Of a DNA stretch of 64,000 bases, positions 32,201 to 44,764 are shown piece by piece. The stretch comes from Siphonodentalium dalli (taxonomy: Eukaryota > Mollusca > Scaphopoda > Gadilida > Siphonodentaliidae): contig CP136061.1 of assembly GCA_032622095.1 (NCBI GenBank), forward strand, positions 58,545,301 through 58,609,300, read 5' to 3'. A model generated the notes under the pieces. That model saw only the letters and a list, made by a program, of their open reading frames with translations. It did no database searches and was not told the DNA's origin. Each line of letters starts with the position of its first letter. Position 1 is the stretch's first letter. Both the position numbers and the translations under genes were made by a program.

Positions 32201-34110
32201 GTTATATGCTGTTATTACCATATCCAACAGCGGTCCTGTAAATATATAGAGGGAAATACTAAACACATTTGCACACTTGAAAGCACCCGATCGACCCCAA
32301 TGCTGGCCAACATACCTTTCATGTCAATAGAAACAATTGTTTTTTGCCAATAGTTTATTCGTGCAATTCAAAATAGCGCTTGCTAAACACTCTTCACGTT
32401 TCATCATGCATATCTTAAATTTTAACATGCATTTTTTTTAACAAAAGAGACTGTTGCCCTAATATCCAATCCAGGAATATACATGTAACGGTTATATATA
32501 TAGAATATATTACAAAAATTTAAACGGACATGGCTCATTAGAACTTCTAACGTTAGTTGACGTGATTTGGAAGGTGACATTATGTTGATCCATATATACA
32601 CCATATCAACAGTTACTGCATATGTCATGGACAATCCTGCTATACGTCAGAACTAGGTTCAATCTATATTGAATTTTCGCACATGTGTGACATGCACTCC
32701 CTTTATTTATACACGTACCATATGTGAGGACTAGATCGTAACAAGGAAGTTGAAAAAACTCTGTATTGATCAATGCCGAAGAAAGTTCTGGACCCAAACG
32801 TTCTCAATTATATCACTAAAATTAATCTTGCTGTGGCATAAAGAGGCCGAATATAACGTTAATGTTAAGCATACTTGTAGACCTAATTTGTTGATCCCTC
32901 TGGAACTGGACCGCGATGTAACAAAATAGAACATAATTTGAACCTTCAATTGACATTCAAGTACCTTTTAAACATTACATAAGTATGTAGCAGTTTTGTA
33001 GCTGACAATAGATAATAATTGATAAATACACCGTCGATTGCCGACGTCGGGTTGCCGACTGCGCTGACAATAGACCAAAATTAAATAAATGTTGGCGTGT
33101 TAACATTATACTAAAAGTCTAAAACGTAACAATTTGTTTGATACAACGAGAAACTCTATATAATAGAGACAAATGTAGCTATTATTAAGCTGTTTTATTT
33201 AGGGGTACCAATCGAGCCCGGAACTTCGGATGATTGCCATATGAGTGCAATATATTTTGGAAAAATATTAAACTTACCTATATTATTCCGCCCTGGAAAT
33301 GCATACATGCACGCATGGTCCTATGCGTAATCATTAACACCGATTGTGATTAATTTTCCACATCAGAGAAGAAATAATAATGTTAGGCTCCAATCAGCAA
33401 CGAATTTAAAGTCGAATATAATGTGACCGAAGCTTTCAAATTGACGCAGCAGACGAGACGTACAATGACGTCATATTAGCGACAATGATGTTTTCAGTCG
33501 GCAATCCGTCAGCAACCGATGTTTTACCAACCAATGTATGAAAACAACGACAATCACTTCAAAAACTACTATAAAAGCATGGAACGTGCAATAAACCTTC
33601 AAGGGTGGAATTTATTTAGCAAAGATTAATAAACGACTTCTGGCATCAATATGGTACGTGATATATAAATATTCTGCAATTTATTTATCACTGGTCAGTT
33701 TCCCGTCGGCAGCCGACCATATGTCAACCTCCAGTTCTGGCGAAATCTAGTTAACGTCGGGTGCCGACCTGTTACCGACCATCTCTATCACACAACGACG
33801 TCGGGCCGATGTCGCCCCGATGGACTGACCGACGGTTGTCTTGGGTAAATTAATTCAATGTTTATTGCGATATCGGCTCACAGAAAAGCATGCAATCTCG
33901 AGCTGGGATCACCCTTAATGTTAAGTAAATTATTGAGAAACATATATTAACAAAGAAATATATTCCCTGCTTTGTTTGTTCAATGTTATAAAGTTCCCCA
34001 TCATAACATGTCAGAACAACAAAAAATTTCCAGGTTTTGTACTGTGGAATATGATCTCTACGGGCGTTGGCCAGAGTACCGTAGAGATTTATGGCATGAT
34101 GTATAAATTA
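29275..34110. mobile_element. Candidate foldback-type element, about 4.8 kb, with long inverted ends
   Basis: About 115 bp at the left (29285-29400) matches the reverse complement of 33990-34110, including GAGATCATATTC, ACAGTACAAAACCTGG and GGGAACCTTATAA. Inside both ends are GTCGGC/GCCGAC-rich tandem motifs (29455-29830 on the left; 33030-33070 and 33690-33840 on the right). The interior (30-33.6 kb) is AT-rich with no protein-coding frame of note, and includes inverted family H copies (about 30985-31080 and 31800-32020). The outer boundary and target-site duplication were not found. Confidence 0.5.
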
Positions 34111-34151
34111 GGTAGCGTGCATGGGTGTTAATTAGGCCGTCTTTTATGTTG

Positions 34152-34880
34152 GTTAAAGACATGTTATGGACTATGTTCAGTGCGTGAAACTGATAAGTTA
34201 CAGTAATGCCCAAAGTAATTGACCACTTAACCACAGCAGAATTATGGGTAATTTTTCAGGATTTAGTCGGAAATATGGCTTGTTGCCATTCATCGGAAAG
34301 CTCTCGTCAGGAGCTATCCGATGAATGGCAACAAGCCATATTTCCGACTAAATCCTGAAAATTACACATAATTCTGCTGTGGTTAAGTGGTCAATTACTT
34401 TGGGCATTACTGTAGTACTCAGGCTCATGCCAACCTGGGGAGCTTTCCGATGAATGGCAACAAGCCATATTTCCGACTAAATCCTGAAAAATTACCCATA
34501 ATTCTGCTGTGGTTAAGTGGTCAATTACTTTGGGCATTACTGTAGTACTCAGGCTCATGCCAACCTGGGGAATGTAGCATTCTACTAACATCGCCGAAAA
34601 TTTCAAAGAAATCGACCATACCGCTCCATAGAAAACATCATCTGAACCACACTCACTTATAAATATTTACATCTTGATTCTGGACGCAACTATCGGCGAT
34701 AAACAAACACAAATAATTTCTCCATCGATAGTCATATTGCATTTAATTAATATATCAGAATGACTGTGTGTGTTGTCTAATTTGGATTAATATTCATAAA
34801 AATAACTACTTAGAGCAAGATTATTCTCCATTTCAATTTGATCAACTTACCGGAGTGTTTCACATATCACTTTAAATCTT
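34152..34880. repeat. Family K repeat with a family C insertion
   Basis: This copy aligns along most of its length with 38430-38818, for example AAAGACATGTTATGGACT, GATTCTGGACGCAAC and TATATCAGAATGAC. It differs by the family C element inserted at a TA (34201-34412) and by a tandem duplication of about 130 bp of the element's right half plus flank (about 34310-34440 and 34440-34570). Confidence 0.75.
34201..34412. mobile_element. Family C MITE, full-length, with empty-site evidence
   Basis: 212-bp palindrome CAGTAATGCCC..GGGCATTACTG flanked by TA (34199-34200, 34413-34414). The paralogous site at about 38482 reads gataagttagtactcagg without the element. This shows both the precise ends and the TA duplication. 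Confidence 0.85.
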
Positions 34881-36015
34881 ATGGGTTTTTATTGCCTTAC
34901 ATTTGAGCCCGGTATTAATTTTGAAGCCAATGGATATTATGCTTGTACATGTACTTCACGTTTTATTTGCAACAAATTATAAAGTAATAAAAACATAACT
35001 AATTCAAATAATGATACAAATATTAACATGATAAAAATAAAAATAAGAAAACATCAGCCAATTTATTTATTAAAAGAGTTTAAAAATATATGGAAGAAAT
35101 AAATCTTTACACAATATTTTATGTAATAAAAACAGTCTAATAGTAGAGTGTTACTAGCGACATATATAGATCATATCACGACAGGTCAGACAAAGGTGAC
35201 ATCTTTTGATATTTTTTACATATGTCTGGGTGCTTCAATTCGTTATCGTTCATAGCAACATATGGTGTGAAAATGAAAACAGAACAAAGAGTCTCGGAAC
35301 TCCACCAAATTGTTAATTCAAGCTGAAGGATGTGTTATTGTTTTAAATAAATAAATACGCAATGATTTGTATGAAGACCCATTGAAATAAAATGGATTAA
35401 GCGCAAAAGTTGACATCAAAACTGTGAAAATGGCCTCCCATGTGTCAATTGCTTTAATATAATTCCGATTACCAGTTCAATGAGAAGAATTTCATATTTC
35501 ATTTGCACAACAATTGTCCATGTACACACATCACACAAGTTTCTGGTCTGTCAATTGGTATATCTTAAATTGCTAAGCAAATGACAGCAATTTGTTATAT
35601 GATTTATAAAATGACCACATTGCCTTGGTTGGCATTCCAAAATGTCTTAACCTCATATTCTCAAACTCGGTCTCATATAATGCAGATTTAATACTCAGAA
35701 TAAGCTCTTTGGTGTGCGGTACTAACTTTGACCCATCTAAGATTTTTAAATGGGGCGTGCCCTTTTAAGAAAACAATTTATGTTAACAGTTAAAGATGCC
35801 GTGTCGGATTTGACGCAAAAAACTACCATCTATACACTTTCTATACCAGAAAATAATTAGATCATACCCATGAGGCCATTAACACGATCACTGCCGAAAA
35901 CCAATGGGTAATGACAACACGGGATAGCTTGTTTTGCCGATAGTAGTTGATATTTGATGTTCGTGATGGTTCAACCAATATCGGGTTATATGACGCTAAA
36001 ACATGTCACAAGGCT
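34881..36015. other. Intergenic AT-rich sequence
   Basis: No gene, RNA or clear repeat seen in this stretch. Confidence 0.35.
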
Positions 36016-36325
36016 ACTACAAGATAACTCAGCAACCGTGATGGAATTTACCAGTGTTTCATCACTGGTGCCAGCTACGAGTTATCTCGTAGGTAAATAA
36101 AATTATGTTTTTCTACGATATAGATGATAAAGAGTCATGGTGACATACATGTACATGTGCAAGCATATCGTGTATAAGACACAGTAAATGAATTTATATA
36201 TAAATGTTGGTACATTCTACGTCATCTGAGACTTTGCAAATGCAAAGATAACTTGTTGCTGGCACCAGTAATGGACACTGGTAAATTCCGTGCCAGTTGC
36301 CGAATATTAGTTGTCTCGTACAGTC
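36016..36325. repeat. Inverted repeat upstream of gene B
   Basis: Segment 36020-36090 (GATAACTCAGCAACCGTGAT, GGAATTTACCAGTGT, CACTGGTGCCAGC) is the near reverse complement of 36245-36320 (GCTGGCACCAGTAATGG, ACACTGGTAAATTCC). The two arms, about 72 bp each, are separated by about 155 bp. They lie 120-430 bp before the putative start codon of gene B, so they may be part of its 5' flank or a MITE inserted there. Confidence 0.7.
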
Positions 36326-36444
36326 TCGTGATAGTAAAATCTCGATTTGCATTGCATCCTGAAGGACTGAATCGTTGGAACTGGAACTATCTTTAATAGA
36401 TAACAGATTAAACAATTTGATTTTACAAAGAAATCAACTTCATC

Positions 36445-36863
36445 ATGACCATGAAGAGAAAGCGAAATGATCTGTCCTTGAATGACAAGTATGAAGTTGT
36501 GAAACTCTTGGACCAGAATCTTACACAGGTCCAAATTGCAAAGAAGGCAGGTTGTTCCCAATCGCAAGTTTCACACATTCGAACAAAGAAAGATGGTATC
36601 AAACAAAAGTTTGAAGATAGCAACATCAATCTACAACGCAAGCGACAACGAACCGGCAAAGCATCAGATGTAGAGCAAGCCCTCACTACGTGGGTCGAAA
36701 GTGCCAAAAATGAAGATACACCTCTCAATGTAGACACATTGAAGCAAAAGTCTGAGGACTTAGCCAAGCAGCTTGACAAACCTGACTTTAAGGCAACCAA
36801 TGGCTGGCTGAGTAGATGGAAGAGTAGAAACAACATCAAACTCAAGAGGGACATCAGGTGCAG
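36445..36863 (+). CDS. Gene B, first CENP-B/Tc5-type DNA-binding exon
   Basis: The proposed start is ATG at 36445, the first Met after an in-frame upstream stop, and the sequence opens MTMKRKRNDLSLNDKYEVVK. The exon ends at 36863 before donor AG|gtatgt, phase 2. Residues about 8-60 match the CENP-B N-terminal helix-turn-helix, with IAKKAGCSQSQVSHI as the helix-turn-helix core. About 70-138 match the Tc5/CENP-B-type second DNA-binding helix bundle, with the hallmark GWLSRWKSRNNI. These two domains form the DNA-binding half of pogo/Tigger transposases and of CENP-B and Jerky. The catalytic DDE domain that follows in transposases is absent here. It has two paralogous exons downstream. It may be the 5' exon of a gene spliced to the THAP exon at 50794, or the first of several alternative HTH exons. 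Confidence 0.75.
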
Positions 36864-36972
36864 GTATGTACTATTATGTTAGGGAAATAGCACATAAGTG
36901 GTCTGTATAGACTCTTGTGTTTAACACCGAGGATTGATACATAATAATACAAAAATGTAATTATTTTATTGG

Positions 36973-38150
36973 ATTTTTAGCTCAACTTACTTTGTAAGTT
37001 TGAGCTATTGCCATGGTTTGGCATCCGTCGTCCGTGTGTGCGTGTATCTGTGTGTCCGTCAACAATTTCCTTTGGCGCGGGCTACAGGTCGTACCTTTGG
37101 TCTGATCTTTATGAGATTTGTCATGAATGTTGACATTGACATGTAGATGGGAACGAGTCATTTTGGTGTCATTCGGCCAAAAAACATGGCCGCTGGCGGC
37201 CATCTTGGATTTCAAAATTCAATCCATTGGCGTGGACTACAGGTCGTACTGTTCGTCTGATCATCATGAAATTTGTCATGGATGTTAATATTGACATGTA
37301 GATGGGAACGAATAATTTTGGGGTCGTTCGGCCAAAAAACATGGCTGCCAGCAGCCATCTTGTATTTTACTATTTGCATGACTAAATCCTTTGGCGCGGG
37401 CTACAGGTTGTAGCTTTGGTCGGAACTTCATGAAATTTGTCATGGATGTTAACAATGACATGTAGATGGGAACGAGTCATTTTTGTGTCGTTGGGCCGAA
37501 AAACATGGCTGCCAGCAGCCATCTTGGATTTTACTCTTTGCATGACTAAATCCTTTGGCGCGGGCTACAGGTTGTACCTTTGGTCCGATGTTTATGAAAT
37601 TTGTCATGAATGTTGCCATTGACATGTAGATGGGAACGAGTCATTTTGGGGTCATTCGACAAAAAAACATGGCTGCTGGCGGCCATCTTGGATTTCAAAA
37701 TTCAATCTATTGGCGCGGGCTACAGGTCGTACTGTTCGTCTGATCATCATGAACTATGTCATAGATGTTAATATTGACATGTAGATGGGAACGAGTCATT
37801 TTTGGGTCATTTGGCTGAAAAACATGGCTGCCAGCAGCCATCTTGGATTTTACTCTTTGCATGACTATATCCTTTGGTGCGGGCTACAGGTCGTAGCTTT
37901 GGTCAGATCTTCATGAAATTTGTCATGGATGTTAACAATGACACGTAGATGGGAACGAGTCCTTTTGGGGTCAATTGGCCAAAAAAACATGGCCGCCAGC
38001 AGCCATCTTGGATTTTACTCTTTGCATGACTAAATCCTTTGGCACAGGTTAGACATTTCAATTAGCACCTTTCCTATTCCTCCATTTACTGTCAACCATT
38101 AAATTATTCCCCTACCTAAGTTGAGATACAGTGTCATTGGCACTTTCATT
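36973..38150 (+). repeat. Family D repeat with about 200-bp tandem units
   Basis: The left end TTTTTAGCTCAACTTAC and right end AAGTTGAGATACAGTGTCA are inverted. In between, about five to six tandem units carry GGCGCGGGCTACAGGTCGTA, TTTGTCATGGATGTTAAC, GACATGTAGATGGGAACGAG, AACATGGCCGCCAGC and GCCATCTTGGATTTTAC. Several long reading frames run through it but change register between units, so coding is unlikely. Intronic to gene B. Confidence 0.75.
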
Positions 38151-38429
38151 GTGAATTGCGATTCAAAACATTATTCCTATATAAAATTAAACATATCTGG
38201 CAATTGTACTGGACAATGGGGATCTGCAGTGACTTTGACAGTGAATTGCATAGCACATTGGCCAATCATAAGACTTTTAGTGTTGGTGAAGCTGGTTCAG
38301 CTCCCAATAAATGCAGATTTGTGATCAATGATAGGCATTAAGGCTACCTCAGAGAAGTTTTTTAGTTGCTTTCCGGGTGTTCAGACCTGGTGAGCTCAAC
38401 TTGATGAAGTTGACTGTTTGCATTATTAT

Positions 38430-38818
38430 TTCCTTAAAGACATGTTATGGACTTGTTCGGGGGTGTGAAACTGATAAGTTAGTACTCAGGCGCTATGCCA
38501 ATTGTGGGCATGTAGCTCTCTACAAACATCGCCGAAAATCACAAAGAAATCAACCATTCCTCTCCGTAGAAAACATTGTCTGAACTACGCTTAAATGTAA
38601 ATATTTTTATCTCGATTCTGGACGCAACAATCGGCTATAAATTAATGCAAATGATTTTGCCATCGAGAGTCATTGCATTTGATTAATATATCAGAATGAC
38701 GGTATGTGTGCTGTAAATTTGGTTTAATATTTATAAAAGTAATTACTGTGAGCAAGATTATACTCCATTTCTATTTGATCACACAACCAGAGTGTTTCAC
38801 ATCACTTTAGTTTGGATC
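38430..38818. repeat. Family K repeat, copy without the MITE
   Basis: Aligns with 34152-34880. It reads straight through the TA where the other copy has the family C insertion. Confidence 0.7.
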
Positions 38819-39294
38819 TTCGGGGGTGACCTCAAGATAGGAGCTATACATTTTTTTCAAGTTTTATTGAAAAACATAGCCACCAGCAGCCATTTGGGAT
38901 TTTACTCTTTGCATGACTAAATCCTTCGGCATACCCTACATGCCACATCATCATCCAATCGTCTGACACCAAACTTCACAGGGTTCTTTGGTGTGGCCTC
39001 TAGATGGGAGCTATCAAATTTTCTTTTTCTGCCTTTTACTAGTTTAGATCATGTTCTTTTTATGGCAGTTATTCATTTACACTCAAGTTGTGTACATGTT
39101 GAGAATGCTCTTGCCAAAATTTCCGTTCTAAAACTATGATTAAAGTTTTTTGTTGTTGACATTTTTATTGTTATATAATATGCTTGATGTGGCCTTCAGA
39201 TAGCATAGATTCCTTCATGTGGTGTACTAGCTTAACAATTAAGTAGTTTTCTGTGTATGTCAATCTAAACTTTGCACCTCCTGACATAGCTGAG

Positions 39295-39727
39295 GCATGG
39301 AGACCCCTTTAATATGGAGTGTAAATTCATTTGTATGGGGCCATATAGGCCATACCAGTCTGATAATTATGAAATTTGTCAGGGATGTTGACATTCGAGA
39401 GAAAAAACATGGCTGCCAGTGGCCATCTTTGATTTCAATATTCAATCTATTAGCAAAGGCTACAGACCGTACCTTCTGTCTGAACATCATGATTGATTTA
39501 TTGGGGTTTAATCTCCATTTCAGCAACTAAGGCCATCATGAAATTATTCATGGAGGTTATAATTGACATGGAGATTGTAACGATATGTTTTGGGTTTAGT
39601 CAGCCAAAAAACATGGCTGCTGTCAGCTATCTTGTTTTTCAACTTTTCCTAAGCACTCCATTGTCTGTAACACATGAAATTATCCCCTCTCCAAGTTGAG
39701 CTATAGTGTCATTGACACTTTCATTGA
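39295..39727 (+). repeat. Family D repeat ending next to an HTH exon
   Basis: Shares ACATGGCTGCCAGTGGCCAT and the terminus CTCCAAGTTGAGCTATAGTG, then CACTTTCATT, with the other family D copies. It ends only 26 bp before the exon at 39754. A further fragment lies at 38855-39060. Confidence 0.6.
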
Positions 39728-39753
39728 TAATATAATAATCATATTCATTCCAG

Positions 39754-40158
39754 CTCAACAAAGAGAACACGCAATGACCTGTCCTTAAATGACAAACATG
39801 AGGTAGTGAAACTGTTGTCACAGACGTTGACACAGGTCGAAGTTGCGAAGAAATTAGGTTGTTCCCAATCCCAGGTTTCGCGTATTCAAAAAAAGAAAGA
39901 TGAAATAAAACAAAAGTTTGAAACCAGCAGCACAAACCCAAAATGCAAACGACAACGAACTGGTAAAGCTTCTGATGTGGAGAAAGCCCTTTCTATATGG
40001 TTTGACGACAATGCCAGACATGGAGACACCCCCATCGATGGAGACACCTTGATGCGGAAGTCCGAGGACATTGCTAAACAGCTTAACAAACCTGACTTCA
40101 AGGCAACATCTGGCTGGCTCTCCAGATGGAAGAAGAGAAATAACATCAAACTGAAGGG
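39754..40158 (+). CDS. Gene B, second CENP-B/Tc5-type DNA-binding exon (405-nt cassette)
   Basis: Acceptor attcattccag ends at 39753 and donor AAGGG|gtatgt starts at 40159. The length of 405 nt starts with one and ends with two bases of split codons, so the exon is symmetric and can be skipped or included without shifting the frame. It encodes the N-terminal HTH (VEVAKKLGCSQSQVSRI) and the second DNA-binding helices (KATSGWLSRWKKRNNI). By eye it is roughly 90% identical in nucleotides to the exon at 45689, and less like 36445. Beyond the donor the frame continues into sequence with no similarity to the family, which supports the splice site. It lacks its own start codon at the homologous position, so it is an internal exon. 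Confidence 0.75.
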
Positions 40159-40771
40159 GTATGTAGTATTTTTTAAGTTAAATGGTACTTTAAAGAAGTT
40201 TTTAGAGGAACATGTTCCATTGTGCACTGGCGGGTTGCGTTCAAATTGGAACACAGACAATAACACTAAGGTGTTAGGTGCTCACATTGGAGAGATTCCA
40301 TTTTCAACACAGCGTAAGACACAACACATACCTAATATGGTATTAAGTGAGTGTTATGATGTTTCTTGTTATCAATTGATAAAAGTGCTCTGCAAAGCAA
40401 AGGAAATTTTACTTACATTTATGCAGTGTTCACGCTGGGTCGAAAAATCTTTTGGTCAATTTTTTGGCTAATTCTGATTTTTTTTTTGCCAAATTAAAAA
40501 ATAATTGGCAGAATTAAAGCCTCATTTTCTGGTCTCACAATTAATGAATATTTTTTTTTTTTTTTTAACAACTAACACCATTGTTATTTGACAAATATAC
40601 CACTACCACCATCTACCATTTAGCCTTATGACAGAAAAAGGATTCATGTTAATCCTCATTACTGTTTTACGAGTGCCTTTTGTTACCCATTAAGCTGTAT
40701 GACCTAATCAATTAGATGACCATATTTAAATTTGATTCTATGTCACTCCCATTACAAAATCGGTTTGGTTT

Positions 40772-42600
40772 TTTAGCTCACCTGAGACGAAGTCTCTGGT
40801 GGAGCTTAGTCATCACTCCTCGTCCGTCATCCATCCATCGTCCGTCAACAATTCTTTGAAAATCTTCTCCTCTGGAACCATAAGACCGAATGGGTTAATA
40901 TTTGGTGTGGATATTCCCTAGGTGACTAGGATATTCCCTAGGTTAACTCCATGATCAATTATATATATATTGTTTAACATTTTTTGAAAATTGAAAAACT
41001 AATGCCATTACATTTCTGAAGGTTGTGCCCCCCTGGCCCTTCACTCAAGTTCACTACTTGTCCTGGTCCCAAAAATAATATTTACTCAAATTCTTGACAG
41101 AGAATCATTAATAAGAAGCATTTACTTTGGCTCTAAATGTATGCGGGGTATGCCTACACATGTCAAGTGAAATCTGACATTTTTATAAACATTCCCTGGA
41201 GATCTGCTAGAGGTAATTAATTCCCAATTACAACAACAGTCTATCATATGTATTGTTCAAATCTTTCGTCAGGAAATTTAACACTCCCACATCCACCACC
41301 TCACTAGAACATATTTGGCAAACTTGAAAAGTGTCCTTTGAAAGAACCACCAGCTCTATTTAGCTCATATTTAATATTGAGGCTCCTTTTGGTGATTGGG
41401 ATTCAGATTTGTTCAATCAGGGTCACAGGGTCAAGTAGGTGCAAGGCCAGCTACCTTACCCTTTATCTCCATAGTAATTCATGATATGTCTTCTATGCAA
41501 GAACCAAATGGCCTATTTTGCTTATATTTGGTATGAAATTACCTTGGGTGACAGATTTGTGAAAATGGGATCACAAAGTAAAATAAGGGCAGAGCCAGAG
41601 ACATAACTGTTTCACTCCATAGTAATTCTTAAAATATGTTTGCAAGAATTAGTTGGCTTATTTATCATGGAATGTACTTGTTTGACTGCAATTCAGATCT
41701 TTAAACATGGGGTCACCTGGTCAAATAGGGGCCAAGTGAAGGACAGTTTCTCTCTTAACCCTTTACCCAACAGAAAGGCCCTGTGCCAATGCATTCTCTT
41801 ATATATGCGAGTCGACCATAGGTCGCCTCGCATATATAAGAGAATGTATTGGCTTAACACATTAAAAATTATAAAATTGTTGAAGAATGTAAGAAAAAAT
41901 GGTAAAAAGTGTTAAAAAAAAGTTTTTTTTTAGGCCAATGCATTCTCTTATATATGCGAGGCGACCTATGGTCGACTCGCATATATAAGAGAATGCATTG
42001 GCACAGGGCATAACTGTAACTATCACAATGTGGTCAAGGAGCCGGTTCCAATGATATCCATATTTGTATGGTTCTATTGAGACATACCGAAGATATTTTA
42101 GGCTGTTGAAGCTTTATTTGGCCGGTTTTGGCCGGTTTGTTGGGTAAAGGGTTAATATGCTTCCTTCACAAGGACCATCAGGTCTATTTTACTGATATTT
42201 AGTATGAAGGGTTCTTTGGTGTCTGGGATTCAAATTTATTCAGATGGGGTCACCAGGTTAAATAGGGTGGGACCAGGGACATAACTATATGTCTCTATAG
42301 TAATTCTTAAAATGTCTTCTCAAGAGAGGTTGGACTATTTAGCTTACATATAGTATGGAGGATCCTTTAGTGACTGAGATTCAGATTTGTTAAAATGAGG
42401 TCAACCTGTCAATAAATGGCGGGGCTATGGGGAATTAACACTTTTGTGTCTAATAAAATCATTGAAATACCAAATTCATTAAAACATCTACCTTGGAACC
42501 ACCTGACTGATTAATCTGACATACCATGTATGGTTTTTGGGTCCATGGATAATTGGGCTTCAAACATGTCTAAATGGTTTTATAAAAAGGCGCTTGTGAG
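40772..42600 (+). repeat. Long repeat with AGCTCACCTGAG terminus, interrupted by a family B variant
   Basis: Starts TTTTTTAGCTCACCTGAGAC with a short hairpin (GACGAAGTC), followed by degenerate units of the type CCATAGTAATTCTTAAAATA, AGGGGACATAACT and GGGTCACCTGGTCAAATAGG. A family B variant is inserted at 41756-42153. Repeats with this head are common in marine invertebrate genomes; no coding function is visible. Confidence 0.6.
41756..42153. mobile_element. Family B variant MITE with TTAACCCTTTACCCAACA ends
   Basis: Begins TTAACCCTTTACCCAACAGA and ends TTGTTGGGTAAAGGGTTAA. Two ATGCATTCTCTTATATATGC hairpins flank an A/T-rich spacer. A close copy is at 59187-59649. The flanking sequence does not show an obvious TSD beyond the TTAA-containing ends. 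Confidence 0.75.
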
Positions 42601-43488
42601 ATTGGAAATTTCCAACAATTGAGAAAGTTTGAGGTGTCGGTTGTGAAATTCCAACCTACGACGTGGGAGTCTGGAGCCCGATCGGGAGGGGACTTGTTGA
42701 GCTGGAGGAGGGGGGTGATCAGTAGTGTACAGTTGGTAATTTAAAGGTGGATTTTCACCAATCTACATACGTGATGTCTCTCTAGCCACATATCCTGTTT
42801 AGATCTACTTCTTTTAAAGTGATTATGAAAAGTTCTGACTATTGTGGTCTCCAGAGTCCCAGTCTTATCAGTCTTTGTAGTCTGGTGAGCGACCCCACAG
42901 TCATTGACTGTCTTTTTTAATTAGATTTCCGATTTTGATTTTTTTTTTTAATTTGGCCAAATTAAATTTATTTTGACCATTTTCGACAAAAAAATGCCCA
43001 TTGGCCAATTTGGTTTGATATAACAGATAGATTGATCTGCAATATTACATTTATTCCAATATCAAACTTATCAGCTGCAATTGGAAGCTCTGTGTTATAG
43101 CGCAACATGTCCAATGCAGATTGTGTCATCGCAATAGACCATCATAAAAAAACATCGAAATGGACCAAACCTCAACATAGTCTTCTGAAGTCTATTTTAA
43201 TAGTGGTCTTTTCACACTGGTGTGTTTTCCACTGAGAAATCCTAAACCATTTATCTGGAATCCGATGTAATGAGTTTTTAATTTCCCCCAATAAAATAGT
43301 AGTGCCTGCCTGTTGTAATTAATTAATAAATTAACCAGAATTAAAAAAAATTTAAGAAACTCGACATGTAAAATGCCCTAGATGGAAGAGGAGAAAATAT
43401 AAATAATAAAGTCAGTTGTTGGCATACTATTGGACGATTTCCTATATGGCTAAAGCTAATGAATTCAAAGCATGTACATTAATTTTAA

Positions 43489-43943
43489 AGGTACTCAATC
43501 CGATCAGACGGTCCCCATATCATCAAGATACAACAACAGCAACATTTCTTCAAAATACGCTTTAGTTATCAGAATTGATTAATTGCAACAAAATAATGCT
43601 AACCACTGTCAAATATGGTATAAAATTTCACAATTCGTGTTATTTATCAACATTTTGTTCAACGAAATGTGGCCATATTGTCCAAAAAATAATTTGGCCA
43701 TATTAGCACTTGATTTTAGAGTTTTCCATCTTCATCCGCAATATTTTTGTCCGAGACAGTCCGTTTGACGACGTTTTTCTGGGCCACATATAATTTCACA
43801 TCTTGAGAAATAGCGAACTTCAAAAATTTATATCTGAACACTCTGTGCTTTGATGGATGGGTTCCTCGACTCGAATAAAATATTTTTTACCCCCGAAGCC
43901 AAAGAAATAGTAATTTATGAGCATTAATTCGGACAATGCATCT
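43489..43943. mobile_element. Family F MITE with TTAA on both sides
   Basis: AGGTACTCAATCC at the left and ATGCATCT at the right, with TTAA at 43485-43488 and 43944-43947. Inverted relative to 24538. Confidence 0.65.
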
Positions 43944-44542
43944 TTAAATCATTCTTGCAAAATTGCGAATTAATATATGTAGACATAATAATATTAACAA
44001 CTCAATTTTTCTCAATTTCCTAATTTTCCCCATGATATTGTCTGGCACCCTCATTTACTAGACACAGCAATGCAATTAAAACATTGGACAGGCCTGGCTC
44101 ATAAGCTTGTGATGATGGGTCCAATAAACACATACCAGTAGTAAAATAATACATGGATTAAATATATTAATTTTATATATTCTGAGCTCATTAAAGAGTG
44201 TTTTTATCTTCAAATTCTTATTGTCCCAAACACAATTACATTGATGTCAACGGTAAATGATCTGAAACATTTTTTTCTGACATTTTTCATAAACAAGTTT
44301 TTGGGCAGGTTTGTAACCAACTAATTAAATCAATATCGCGATAATATCATTTTAGCCGCTGTTACATATCACAATGAATCATTCAGTGGTATGTTCTTTC
44401 CTCTTTCAACCTTGAGCTTCGGAGATTCGTTCTATCTCCTTTTGTTCCTGTTCTTTGTTATACATGTACTACTTTCTCAATTCATCTGAATTCTGAATAA
44501 AATGAATGAATGTTTTGGGAAGTGTTTCACTAACACTGACAT

Positions 44543-44764
44543 TAACCCTTTCATGACAGGAACTGTGAGTGCATTCTCTTATATATGCTAGTCTACCATA
44601 GGGAGCCTCACATATATAAGAAAATGCACTGGCTTACAAGGTCAAGGTAATTATTGTTAGGCCAATTTATTCTCTTATATATGAGAGACTCGCATATATA
44701 AGAGAATGCATTGGCACATGGTTTTTCGCAAAATTTCAGGAAGCTCCAATCATGGAAGGGTTAA
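44543..44764. mobile_element. Family B MITE
   Basis: ttaaccctttcatgacagg to catggaagggttaa, with two ATTCTCTTATATATG hairpins. Intronic to gene B. Confidence 0.7.

Noticed and set aside
36973-38150. Coding exon in the CATCTTGGATTTTAC region
   Set aside because: Open frames follow tandem repeat units and shift between units; similar repeats lie at several other places.
39806-40471. Full 221-codon reading frame as the second HTH protein
   Set aside because: Similarity to its paralogue stops shortly after the shared donor gtatgt at 40159, so the remaining codons are intronic read-through.
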